Below are positions 8,824 to 17,613 of a stretch of DNA of 64,000 bases, one piece after another. Origin of the DNA: CAIMUX01 sp964473865 (GTDB lineage: Bacteria; Eisenbacteria; RBG-16-71-46; CAIMUX01); NCBI GenBank assembly GCA_964473865.1, contig CAYYQN010000019.1, forward strand, positions 20,393 to 84,392, in the 5' to 3' direction. The position numbers were made by a program, and so were the translations under genes. The notes under the pieces are model-generated. The model saw nothing but the letters and a program-made list of their open reading frames with translations. It did no database searches and was not told the DNA's origin. The stretch's first letter is position 1; every line of letters begins with the position of its first letter.

Positions 8824-11607
8824 TTGAGGGATTTCCGGCGGCTCGCAGGCGCATGGGCCAGAGTTCGGGAGGGCGCGACGGCAAGGGGCCTGGCCGTGGT
8901 GACGGCGATGGTCCTGGCGTCGGGAGCCTGTTCCGCCGCCCAGCCGTACAGGGACGCCCGTCTGCCGGTGGAGGCGCGCGTGTCGGACCTGCTCGAGCGC
9001 ATGACGCCGGAGGAGAAGTTCTGGCAGCTCTTCATGCTTGCCGGAAGCCTCGAGGACGGGCCGCGGAAATACACCCATGGCGCATTCGGCTTCCAGATCG
9101 GACCGGACGCCGGCGGCGGGGATGCGGCGGCTTATGTCGACAGCATCCAGCGTCACTTCGTGAACGAGACCCGGTTGGGGATTCCGATCATCGCGTTCGC
9201 CGAGGCGCTGCACGGCCTCGTCCGCGGCGGCGCCACGGCATTTCCCCAGTCGATCGGGCTGGCGGCAACGTTCGACACCTCCCTTGTCCGCGAGGTCTCG
9301 GCTCAGATCGCGCGGGAGTGCCGGGCGTCCGGGATCCGCATGGTCCTCTCTCCGGTGGTCAACATCGCGAGCGACGTGCGCTGGGGGCGCGTGGAGGAGA
9401 CCTACGGCGAGGACCCGTACCTCGCGTCCGCGATGGGCGTGGCGTTCGTGTCGGAATTCGAGCGGCGGGGGATCGTGACGACCCCGAAGCACTGCATCGC
9501 CAACGCGGGCGAGGGCGGGAGGGACAGCTATCCGATCCATGTCAGCGAACGGCTGCTCCGGGAGATCTACCTGCCGCCGTTCGCGGCCTGTATCGCGCGC
9601 GGCGGCTCGCGCGCGGTCATGGCGGCCTACAACTCGCTCGACGGCACGCCCTGCTCCGCCAGCGCGGAGCTCAACAATCACCTGCTGCGGGAGGATCTGG
9701 GGTTCACCGGCGTCGTGATCTCCGATGCCGGCGGCGTTGGCGGCGCCAACGTGCTCCACTTCACCGCCGCCGATTACGCCGAGGCCGCAGCGAAGGCGCT
9801 CTCCGGAGGTCTGGACGTGATCTTCCAGACCTCCTTCGACCACGCCTCGCTGTTTCGGCCGCCATTTCTGGATGGGCGGATCGCGCCGGAAGTGATCGAC
9901 CGGGCGGTGGCCCGGGTGCTGCGGCTCAAGTTCGAGCTGGGCCTCTTCGACCATCCCTATGCCGGCAGCGCCGGGGCGGGGGAGGCCGCTCCGTCCGGCG
10001 AGCTCTCCCGGGCGCTGGCCCGTCGGGCGGCGCAAAGCTCGCTGGTCCTGTTGAAGAATGAGCGGAGGACTCTCCCCCTCCGCACCGATCTGGAGACACT
10101 GGTCGTGCTGGGACCGGATGCCGCGGAAGCCCGACTGGGCGGCTACAGCCGGCCCGCCGGCCGCGAGGTCAGCATCCTCGAAGGAATCCAGAGCCGGCTC
10201 GGATCCGGGCGCGTGCGCCATGCCCGAGGCTGCAGCCGAGTGGCGGCGGAGTACGAGACGGTACCCGCGGAGTACCTCTCCTGGACTCGCGGCGACAGCG
10301 TGGGTCCGGGTCTGCTCGGCGCCTACTTCGACAACATCACCCTTTCCGGCGAACCGGTGCTCACCCGAGTGGACCCGCGGCTGCAGTTCCAGTGGACCCT
10401 GTTCTCACCGGACCCGGAGCGGCTGCCGTACGATTTCTACTCGGTGCGCTGGACGGGACGCTTGCGCGGGCCCGCCGACGGCCCGGTACGGATCGGCATC
10501 GAGGGAAACGACGGCTATCGGCTCTACCTCGACGGCGTGTCCGTCATCGACAACTGGCGCAAGGTCACCTGCCGGAGCGTCCTCGCCGATTTCACCTTCC
10601 AGCGGGACCGACTCTATGACCTGCGCGTGGAATACTTCGAGCCGACGGGAAACGCCCGGCTGCGGCTGGTCTGGGATCAAGGTCCGGCGTCGCCAGGGGG
10701 CATGCCGCCGCCCGCGGGGCAACCGAGGGGCGAGGACTCGTCGGCGGGCGGGGGATCGGCCGTGGGTTCGGGACGCGCGGGGAACGGGAACGCCGCGTTG
10801 GACGCAGACGCAGAGATGGATGCCGCGGTCCGTCTGGCGGCGCAGGGAGACGCGGTGGTAGTCGTGGCCGGAATCGAGGAGGGAGAGTTTCGGGACCGCG
10901 CATTCCTCGCCCTTCCCGGGCGGCAGGAGGAGCTGATCCAGCGCGTCGCCGCGATCGGCAAGCCGGTGGTGGTCGTGCTGGTCGGCGGCAGCGCGGTGAC
11001 GATGCGCCGATGGTTGGATTCGGTGCCGGCGGTGCTGGCGGTCTGGTATCCCGGAGAGGCCGGCGGCGAGGCCGTGGCCGACGCGTTGTTCGGAGACTGC
11101 AACCCGGCGGGCCGCCTGCCCATCACCTTCCCGGTGGCCGAGGGGCAGCTGCCCCTCGTGTACAACCACAAACCCACCGGGCGCGGCGACGACTACCTCG
11201 ACTTGACCGGCCAGCCGCTCTTTCCGTTTGGACACGGGTTGAGCTACACGACCTTTGCCTACAGCGATCTGGAGCTCGGCAAGTGCAGCCTCGCGCCCGG
11301 CGACTCGACCACGATCCGTTGCCGGGTGCGGAACACCGGCGAAGTCGCGGGGGAGGAGGTGGTGCAGCTCTACGTGCGGGACGAGTTCGCCTCGGTGGCC
11401 CGGCCGGTCATGGAGTTGAAGGGGTTCCGCCGGGTGCGGCTGGAGCCGAAGGAAACGCGCACGGTAGAGTTCGCAATTACGCCGGCGATGCTGTCCTTTC
11501 CGGGGCCGGACCTGACGCCGGTGGTGGAGCCCGGGCGGGTGCGCCTCATGATCGGCGCGTCGTCGAAGGAGATCCGCTTGCGCGGCACGCTGCTGATTAC
11601 GGAGTAG
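8824..11607 (+). CDS. Secreted GH3 glycosidase with inserted PA14 domain
   Basis: A beta-glycosidase of about 927 residues. I chose the TTG at 8824 because TAGGAGGGGG lies five bases before it and it clears the upstream stop; an ATG at 8794 would overlap that gene by 20 bases. A signal peptide follows (TARGLAVVTAMVLASGACSAA). The GH3 N-domain includes ERMTPEEKFWQL, a KHCIANAG-type loop and GFTGVVISDAGG, with Asp301 as the expected nucleophile. Residues about 495-619 form a PA14 domain (GLLGAYFDN... GNDGYRLYLDG), an insertion typical of some beta-glucosidases and xylosidases. The C-terminal domain carries PFGHGLSYTTF, and a fibronectin III-like domain ends the protein. Substrate not determinable. 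Last gene of the GH29-DUF4838-GH3 set. Confidence 0.92.
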   Translation: MRDFRRLAGAWARVREGATARGLAVVTAMVLASGACSAAQPYRDARLPVEARVSDLLERMTPEEKFWQLFMLAGSLEDGPRKYTHGAFGFQIGPDAGGGDAAAYVDSIQRHFVNETRLGIPIIAFAEALHGLVRGGATAFPQSIGLAATFDTSLVREVSAQIARECRASGIRMVLSPVVNIASDVRWGRVEETYGEDPYLASAMGVAFVSEFERRGIVTTPKHCIANAGEGGRDSYPIHVSERLLREIYLPPFAACIARGGSRAVMAAYNSLDGTPCSASAELNNHLLREDLGFTGVVISDAGGVGGANVLHFTAADYAEAAAKALSGGLDVIFQTSFDHASLFRPPFLDGRIAPEVIDRAVARVLRLKFELGLFDHPYAGSAGAGEAAPSGELSRALARRAAQSSLVLLKNERRTLPLRTDLETLVVLGPDAAEARLGGYSRPAGREVSILEGIQSRLGSGRVRHARGCSRVAAEYETVPAEYLSWTRGDSVGPGLLGAYFDNITLSGEPVLTRVDPRLQFQWTLFSPDPERLPYDFYSVRWTGRLRGPADGPVRIGIEGNDGYRLYLDGVSVIDNWRKVTCRSVLADFTFQRDRLYDLRVEYFEPTGNARLRLVWDQGPASPGGMPPPAGQPRGEDSSAGGGSAVGSGRAGNGNAALDADAEMDAAVRLAAQGDAVVVVAGIEEGEFRDRAFLALPGRQEELIQRVAAIGKPVVVVLVGGSAVTMRRWLDSVPAVLAVWYPGEAGGEAVADALFGDCNPAGRLPITFPVAEGQLPLVYNHKPTGRGDDYLDLTGQPLFPFGHGLSYTTFAYSDLELGKCSLAPGDSTTIRCRVRNTGEVAGEEVVQLYVRDEFASVARPVMELKGFRRVRLEPKETRTVEFAITPAMLSFPGPDLTPVVEPGRVRLMIGASSKEIRLRGTLLITE

Positions 11608-11609
11608 CG

Positions 11610-11629
11610 CCCGTCGTTGCGCGGACGGG
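11610..11629. terminator. Possible hairpin between convergent genes
   Basis: CCCGTC (11610-11615) pairs with GACGGG (11624-11629) across an eight-base loop, just after the GH3 stop. No T-run follows. A weak candidate. Confidence 0.3.
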
Positions 11630-11687
11630 AGTCGGGCCCTGGAGGGAGTCACGGGGATTCTCAGCACGGCTGCCGCCCGGCCGTCGG

Positions 11688-13400
11688 TTAGAAGTCCGTG
11701 CTCAACTCCCGGTACGTGCCGACGATCTCCTCCGCCGAGCTGGCGAAGGAGCGGGCGTTGGTCCGATCTGAGATCTCCGCCAGCAGATCCTGGTCCGCGT
11801 CCGGGCCGTAGGCGATGGTGTAGAGCTTCGGGACATCGTAGTCCTCGCCGACCGGGAGAGCATCCAGAAGCTCGGTTCGGCTCAGGCGGCTCGCGGTGTC
11901 CGGGCCGCCGGCAAGCAGGATCGCGCAGTAGCGTCTGGCGGATCCGGCGCGCTGGAGGTCCTGGAGTGTGCGGTAGCTGTTGAACGCCGCATCGTAGAGC
12001 GCGGAGTTCCCGCCGGCGACGACCCCCTGCACCATCGCCACGGCCCGCTCGCTCACCTCGCTGACCGCGGCCAGGGGGACGAGTTCCGTAATCTCCCGGT
12101 TGTACACGAGGACGGAGATCTGGTCGCGCGGCCGCAAGGCGCGGATGAACTCCGTCGCCCCGCGTTTCGCGCTTTCCATCGAGGTTTGCTTCATGCCGTC
12201 GGATCGATCCAGCATCAAGACCACGGTCGCCGGAGCCTTTACTTCTTCCCAGAGACTCCGGATCTCCTGCAGGACGTCCTGCGCCGGCACCTGGAAGGCC
12301 CGGCTGGTATTGACCGCGATCCGCACGCCGTGCTCGTCATCGAACGGACTGGTGAGCGGCAAATCGGCCCGAATCGGGCGCAGGCCAAGCTGCATGGCGG
12401 TGGTCTGCGCGTCGCGACCGAGCAGGAATGCCAGGAACGCCTGGGCCGCCGCGCGCCTTTCCGGAGTGACCCAACGCTCGGTGAGGATGGCGGTGGGGTG
12501 GCGCGTCCAGAAGTTGCCCTCGCGGGGATAGATCGCCACCAGCTTGAACGGGCGGTTCCCGTGTTTCTGATTGCTTTCGATGATGGTGTTCTCGTACTGG
12601 ACGGCTCCGGCGAGATAGCTCGGCCCCTTGTTGTGCATCTGGTCATCGATCCAGCTGTTGGAGAGACCGTAGTGAACGACCGCGCCCTCGAATTCCTGCA
12701 GGAATCTGATGACGTCGGGTGCGCGGAGATCCGGAGCCGTAATCCCGCCGGTTGTGCCGAGGATGGCGTAGATCTCGGAGACAATGGCCAGGAATCCGGA
12801 GTTGGCGTCGGGGTGCGCATGGCCCCATCGGAACTTCCCCCACTCCGGATGGCCGTAGTCGGCCCATCCACCCGGGGCGGATGCGAGCTCGGCGATATCG
12901 AGCCAGCCGAGCGGCTTCTCGGGGTGGCCGAGGGCGCGCGCCATCGGTTCCCACATGGTGATGACAAGCGGTATGTTCACGAGCGGTTCGTAGGACTCGA
13001 AGAGCCGGCCGGAGCGCGTGTTCCTCCAGTGGGCCGCGGCGAGCTCCAGCCACGATTCGTCGCCCGGAGACCAGAGATCGGGCTGGATCTTCCCGGCCTT
13101 GAGCTGGTCGAGCTGCTCCCCGGAGTTACCGTGGATCACCTTCACCCGGACCGCCTTGCGGCCGACCCGCTTCCCGGAGGTGTTGAACTGGGCGACCATC
13201 TGGTCGATCCAGGTCTTCTTGGCGCTCGAGCTCAAGAAGAGGACATCCACGGTGCCCTCAGTCGCGACGACCTCGGGACTGCCGGTTGCGGGCCGCCGCG
13301 CGGTCGAGGCGGTTCCAGCGCGGTAGAACCCGTACGCGCAGACGCCCGCGGCCGCGAGCAGCACGAGCACCCAGAAGAACGGCTTCGGCCTGGAAACCAT
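11688..13400 (-). CDS. Membrane-anchored solute-binding / VWA-domain fusion protein
   Basis: A 570-residue protein. An N-terminal hydrophobic segment (about 8-27, FFWVLVLLAAAGVCAYGFY) acts as signal anchor. Residues about 45-375 read as a periplasmic type II extracellular solute-binding protein (VDVLFLSSSAKKTWIDQMVAQF; GNSGEQLDQLKAGKIQPDLW), the kind that binds metals, anions or sugars for ABC transporters. Residues about 390-570 form a von Willebrand factor A domain (VVLMLDRSDGMKQ). Its MIDAS reads D-R-S-D-G where D-x-S-x-S is usual, so metal binding may be weakened. No ABC permease or ATPase gene lies nearby, which argues for a sensing or scaffold role rather than transport. This fusion is known among FCB and planctomycete genomes; its function is not established. 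Confidence 0.82.
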   Translation of the reverse strand: MVSRPKPFFWVLVLLAAAGVCAYGFYRAGTASTARRPATGSPEVVATEGTVDVLFLSSSAKKTWIDQMVAQFNTSGKRVGRKAVRVKVIHGNSGEQLDQLKAGKIQPDLWSPGDESWLELAAAHWRNTRSGRLFESYEPLVNIPLVITMWEPMARALGHPEKPLGWLDIAELASAPGGWADYGHPEWGKFRWGHAHPDANSGFLAIVSEIYAILGTTGGITAPDLRAPDVIRFLQEFEGAVVHYGLSNSWIDDQMHNKGPSYLAGAVQYENTIIESNQKHGNRPFKLVAIYPREGNFWTRHPTAILTERWVTPERRAAAQAFLAFLLGRDAQTTAMQLGLRPIRADLPLTSPFDDEHGVRIAVNTSRAFQVPAQDVLQEIRSLWEEVKAPATVVLMLDRSDGMKQTSMESAKRGATEFIRALRPRDQISVLVYNREITELVPLAAVSEVSERAVAMVQGVVAGGNSALYDAAFNSYRTLQDLQRAGSARRYCAILLAGGPDTASRLSRTELLDALPVGEDYDVPKLYTIAYGPDADQDLLAEISDRTNARSFASSAEEIVGTYRELSTDF

Positions 13401-13581
13401 GGCGTATCCTCCTGGCGCGGGTTGGCGATCAGAGTCTCCCGGGCCCCACAGTCCAGTGCGAGTAGCCGGGCCGGAGTCTGGCCGAGCCGTCGGCCGGATA
13501 CAAGGGCATTTCCCGGACGCGGGATGTCCTTCGGCCGGTGTAGAACTCGGCCGGCCGCGCTCGACCGGGCTTTCCAGCCGG

Positions 13582-15405
13582 CTACACCTCCAGGCCGGCC
13601 GCGCGCATCAGTTCCAGGGCATTGCCCCGCTCGATCACTCCGGGGTGCACCCGGAAGTCGAACACCATGGTGCCTTCGATCAGCCGATCCTGGAAGTGGA
13701 CGTTGGCGGCTCGGGGGCCCAGCGTCGCGGCCATTTCCGTGAGAGTCAGGTCGTGGGTGGTGATCAGGCCGAGCGCGTCTCGGGAGAGCAGCTTCTGCAG
13801 CACCGCTTCGGTCCCCACCCTCCGGTCATGGGAGTTGGTGCCTTGGAGGACCTCATCAATCAGATAGAGCACCGGCTCGCTTCCGGCCGTGAGGTCCACG
13901 ATCTGCTTGAGTCGGTGAACCTCAGCCGCGAAGTGCGAAATCCCGCCGAGCAGCGAGTCCTGCACGCGAATGGAGGCGCCCAGCGACAACCGGGAGAGCT
14001 GGAGCGAGCAGGCTCGTACCGGCGCGCCGGCAAACGCCAGCACGTACGCCAGCCCCACGGTTCGAAGCCAGGTGCTCTTCCCGGACATGTTGGATCCGCT
14101 GACGATCCAGAGGCTCTGGGCGCGGTCGAGGGTCAGGTCGTTGCGCACGCAGCCGGCCTCGGCGAGCAGGGGATGCCCGAGGCCTTCACCGGCGAACCGG
14201 GGACCATCGGTCACAAACTGGGGAAAGATGTCCTCCGGTCGTTCGCCGGCGGCGCTGGCGAGCGAAGCCAGCGCCTCGAACTCCCCGATCACGCGGAACC
14301 ACCGCACGACGGCCTCGCCGTGCCGGGCGCGCCACGATTCCAGAGCGATTGCGCCGTGGATCTCCCATAGCAGGACGAACGCCAGGGGGGCGAATACCGG
14401 GTTGCGGCGGGCATCGAAGCAATCCTGCAATCGCTCCAGCTCCCGCAAACGGCGGGAAGGAGGCATCGCCTCGGTGTCGAGCCGCCCCCGCATTTCCCGC
14501 AGGCAAGGCGCCTGGAAGCGCTCTCGCTCCAGGCGGCGCAGCAGTCCGGCCATGAGCGGCAGGTCGCGCATTGCCATCTCCGACACTCCGACGACCAGGC
14601 GGAGCTGCCGGTGCACGCGAAGGCGGTAGAGGCCCTGCAGGAGGAGCACGGTGACCAGGGGCGTGGCGCGAGTCAGGTGGGCGGCCCACGCGGCCGCCGC
14701 GAGGATGGCGAGCAGGGTCAGCGCGACCGCCGGCGCGCGCTCCCACCGGGACCGCAGGAGACCGGGCGCCTGCTGCCACTCGATCAGACCCTTCAGGCGG
14801 AGCCGGGACGGATCGCCCGCCCCCAGGACCGCCAGGTCCTCCCGCAAATCGAGCGCGGGCGCGAGCTCTTGCACCGCCTCCTGGCGCCGCCGGGCATCCT
14901 CAATGGAAGCGGGCTCCCGGAGCCAACGCGCGAGCGTCCCCTGTCCCTCCGACGTCCGCGCGCGACAGAGCAGTTGGTACAACGAGCCATGGCCGAAGAG
15001 GTCGAGGTCGCGAGCGTACGGATGATCCGGGTCGAGGTAGGCGTCACCGGCCGGCCCCTTCCCGATCCAGCGGTGGTCCATACGGTCCAGACCGTCCTGG
15101 TAGTACGTCGCCGCGGCCGCCGCTCGGCGCCGGCGGCTGAGCGTGACCTCGTGCGCGATCAGCAGCGCGGCGAAGACGATCGTCGGCGTGGCCAGCCACC
15201 AGGCGCTGAGGATGCGGACCCGGAGGGCGAGGATGGCCAGGATGATGCCGCCGACGAACACGACCAGGCGGCCCAGGGAGATCCGGGCGCTGCGTGTCTC
15301 CCAGCGGCGCTCCGCCGCCTGGTGACGGGAGAGGCGCGCCGTGTACTCCCCGCGGATTTCGGCCCGGCGGGTGCGCGCGGGCTCGCTGGCTTCGGGACCG
15401 ATCAT
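13582..15405 (-). CDS. Membrane-embedded MutS-like ATPase
   Basis: A 607-residue protein related to the MutS core and ATPase but without a mismatch-recognition domain. Two hydrophobic helices lie near residues 46-63 and 68-85 (LVVFVGGIILAILAL, WWLATPTIVFAALLIAHE) and another pair near 225-260. The C-terminal third holds Walker A GSNMSGKST, Walker B LYLIDEVLQGTN and the ITTHDLTLTE switch typical of MutS. Such membrane MutS relatives occur in Bacteroidetes and other FCB genomes annotated as mismatch repair, but with membrane helices and no N-terminal domain a repair role is doubtful. It lies downstream of ligA on the same strand, separated by a small hairpin. Confidence 0.85.
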   Translation of the reverse strand: MIGPEASEPARTRRAEIRGEYTARLSRHQAAERRWETRSARISLGRLVVFVGGIILAILALRVRILSAWWLATPTIVFAALLIAHEVTLSRRRRAAAAATYYQDGLDRMDHRWIGKGPAGDAYLDPDHPYARDLDLFGHGSLYQLLCRARTSEGQGTLARWLREPASIEDARRRQEAVQELAPALDLREDLAVLGAGDPSRLRLKGLIEWQQAPGLLRSRWERAPAVALTLLAILAAAAWAAHLTRATPLVTVLLLQGLYRLRVHRQLRLVVGVSEMAMRDLPLMAGLLRRLERERFQAPCLREMRGRLDTEAMPPSRRLRELERLQDCFDARRNPVFAPLAFVLLWEIHGAIALESWRARHGEAVVRWFRVIGEFEALASLASAAGERPEDIFPQFVTDGPRFAGEGLGHPLLAEAGCVRNDLTLDRAQSLWIVSGSNMSGKSTWLRTVGLAYVLAFAGAPVRACSLQLSRLSLGASIRVQDSLLGGISHFAAEVHRLKQIVDLTAGSEPVLYLIDEVLQGTNSHDRRVGTEAVLQKLLSRDALGLITTHDLTLTEMAATLGPRAANVHFQDRLIEGTMVFDFRVHPGVIERGNALELMRAAGLEV

Positions 15406-15449
15406 CGCCCGGAGATTCGGGGCGAGACCCCGCCGCCGTCAACCCGGAA

Positions 15450-15467
15450 CGCATTCGGCGGAATGCG
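15450..15467 (-). terminator. Candidate ligA terminator
   Basis: A perfect seven-base stem CGCATTC/GAATGCG with a four-base loop lies a few bases after the ligA stop (read on the minus strand) and is followed by TTCC. The U-run is short, so this is only plausible. Confidence 0.4.
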
Positions 15468-15471
15468 CGGC

Positions 15472-17565
15472 CTACCGGCCTTCGAGCAGGGCGCGAAACG
15501 CCGCTTCGTCGAGCACCGCGACCCCGAGTTCGCGCGCTTTGTCGAGCTTGGAGCCCGGCTCCGCCCCCGCGACGACGAAGGAGGTCTTCTTGCTCACCGA
15601 TGAGGCGACCCGTCCGCCGCGGGCTTCGATCTCGTCGCGCGCTTCCTCTCGCGACCAACCCTGCAGCGTGCCGGTCAGGACGAAGGTCCGGCCGGAAAGC
15701 GACAGGTCGCTCCGTGCCGCAGCGCGACCCCCGCGCGAAGGGGCATCCGGCGCCGAGTCCGCGCGAGATCTCGCAAGCGCGCTGCCGGCCGCGACGCCGG
15801 CCGACGGGCGCGAGACTTCGGGCGTCGGAACCACTCCGGCCCTCTCCAGGCGAGAGAGCAGCCGGGCCGTTTCCGGCCGCGCAAAGTACCGCGCCACCTC
15901 GGCCGCGGTGATCTCGCCCATGCCGGGCACCGCCGCGATCTCCTCGGCAGTGGCGGCGCGCAGTGCTTCCAGCGTGCCGAAGGCTCGGGCCAGCAGCCGG
16001 GCCGCAGTGGCGCCGACGTGGCGAATCCCGAGAGCGAAGAGGAACCGATGAAGGGGACGCTGGCGCGCGTCTGCGATGGAACGGAGCAGGTTCTCGGTCG
16101 ACTTGTCGCCCATCCGTTCGAGTCCGGAGAGCTGGGCCGCCTCGAGCGTGAACAGATCGGCGGCATCTTCCGCCCAGCCGCCGTCCACGAGCTGGTCGAT
16201 CAGGGACTCGCCGACCCCCTGGATGTCCATGGCGCCGCGGGCCGCGAAGTGGCGGATCTGCTCCTTGCGGCGTGCGGGGCAGAACTCGTTTTCGCAGCGG
16301 ATGGCGACGGCCGCTTCGTCGCGGACCAACGGCTCGCCGCACGCGGGGCAGGCCGTGGGGAAGAGAAACGGCGACTCCCCTCCGGTGCGGCGGTCTTCCA
16401 GCACGCGCAGGACCTTCGGGATGATTTCGCCTCCCTTGGCGATCACCACCCAGTCACCGACCTTGAGTCCAAGCCGCTCGATCTCGTCGGCGTTGTGCAG
16501 CGTGGCGCGCTTCACCACGGTGCCGAGGAGCTCGACCGGCTCCAGCTCAGCCACCGGCGTGACCGCTCCGGTCCGTCCCACCTGGACACGGATCTCCCGC
16601 ACGCGGGTCTCGGCCTCCCGGGTCTCGAACTTGTACGCAATCCCCCAGCGCGGCGCCTTGGCGGTGCTCCCGAGCTGCTCCTGCCAGTCGAGCCGGTCGA
16701 CCTTGAGGACCATGCCGTCGGTCTCGTAGGGGAGCTCGTGCCGTCGCGCCTCCCAGGCGTCGCAGATGGAAATCGCTTCCTCGATGTCGGGGACCCGGGC
16801 GAAGTGCGGCTCGACCGGCAGTCCCAGCCGCCGCAGGAGCGCCAGGGTTTCCGCGTGGGTGGAGAGCCCGTGCCGCCGCGCGTCGACGAGCGCATAGCAG
16901 AAGAGGCGCAAGGGACGCCGCGCCACCTCGCGGGGATCGAGTAGCTTCAGCGTCCCTGCGCAGGCGTTGCGCGGGTTGGCCAGGGCCTTGTCTCCGGCCG
17001 CCTCGCGCCGCCGGTTCCAGGCCAGGAAGTCAGGCCGGGGAATGTAGACTTCGCCGCGGACCTCGAGCGTTCGCGGTTCCGCCAGGAGTCGCGGCAAGCC
17101 CCGGACGGTGCGGAGATTCGCCGTCACGTCGTCGCCGGTGGTTCCATCGCCGCGGGTGAGGCCGAGGACGAAGCGCCCTTCCTCGTAGCGCAGCGCAATC
17201 CCCACGCCGTCGATCTTGAGCTCCACGCCGTAGCCTACCGGGCCGGTGTGCTCCAGGAACCGGCGCACGCGCGCATCGAACTCCCGCACCTCGTCCGGCG
17301 TGTAGGTGTTCCCGAGGCTCAGCATCGGATGGAGGTGCGGCACGCTCCGGAACCCCGGGAGCGGCTCGCCGCCCACGCGGTGGGTGGGGGAGTTCGGGTC
17401 GTCCAGCGCGGGGAAAGCCTGCTCCAGCTCGGCCAGCTCCGCGACCAGGCGGTCGTAGTCACGATCCGAGATCTCTGGAGCGGCTTCGACGTAGTAGAGC
17501 CGGTCGTGGCGCGCGATCTCGCGCCGGAGCGCCTCCACGCGGGATCGCGCCGTAGCCTCTTTCAT
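15472..17565 (-). CDS. ligA: NAD-dependent DNA ligase
   Basis: A 697-residue enzyme that seals nicks using NAD+, needed for replication and repair in the cytoplasm. Domains in order: Ia (YY motif near HDRLYYVEAAPEISDRDYD), the adenylation domain with VELKIDG (Lys117 expected to be adenylated), an OB fold (AVTPVAELEPVELLGTVVKRATLHN), a four-Cys zinc finger (CPAC...CENEFCPARR), helix-hairpin-helix repeats (GIRHVGATAARLLA, VPGMGEITAAEV) and a C-terminal BRCT domain (about 620-697). Length is slightly over the usual 670 because of an Ala/Ser-rich linker before BRCT. The ATG at 17565 follows GGAGGGAGG. Essential housekeeping gene; no oddities. Confidence 0.97.
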   Translation of the reverse strand: MKEATARSRVEALRREIARHDRLYYVEAAPEISDRDYDRLVAELAELEQAFPALDDPNSPTHRVGGEPLPGFRSVPHLHPMLSLGNTYTPDEVREFDARVRRFLEHTGPVGYGVELKIDGVGIALRYEEGRFVLGLTRGDGTTGDDVTANLRTVRGLPRLLAEPRTLEVRGEVYIPRPDFLAWNRRREAAGDKALANPRNACAGTLKLLDPREVARRPLRLFCYALVDARRHGLSTHAETLALLRRLGLPVEPHFARVPDIEEAISICDAWEARRHELPYETDGMVLKVDRLDWQEQLGSTAKAPRWGIAYKFETREAETRVREIRVQVGRTGAVTPVAELEPVELLGTVVKRATLHNADEIERLGLKVGDWVVIAKGGEIIPKVLRVLEDRRTGGESPFLFPTACPACGEPLVRDEAAVAIRCENEFCPARRKEQIRHFAARGAMDIQGVGESLIDQLVDGGWAEDAADLFTLEAAQLSGLERMGDKSTENLLRSIADARQRPLHRFLFALGIRHVGATAARLLARAFGTLEALRAATAEEIAAVPGMGEITAAEVARYFARPETARLLSRLERAGVVPTPEVSRPSAGVAAGSALARSRADSAPDAPSRGGRAAARSDLSLSGRTFVLTGTLQGWSREEARDEIEARGGRVASSVSKKTSFVVAGAEPGSKLDKARELGVAVLDEAAFRALLEGR

Positions 17566-17613
17566 CCTCCCTCCGGTTTCCCTGCCGCCCCGGCGGCCGA
17601 GGAGCCGGCCGCC

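Noticed and set aside
7029..9074. 681-codon minus-strand frame under the DUF4838 gene
   Set aside because: Complement shadow of a strongly supported plus-strand gene, no family pattern.
13537..13590. GGTGTAG/CTACACC inverted repeat near the MutS-like gene end as terminator
   Set aside because: Arms are 40 bases apart, one lies in coding sequence, and no T-run follows.
15044..16342. Long open frame antisense and shifted to ligA
   Set aside because: Arg/Gly/Pro-rich shadow of the real genes with no SD, motif or signal peptide; typical of high-GC DNA.
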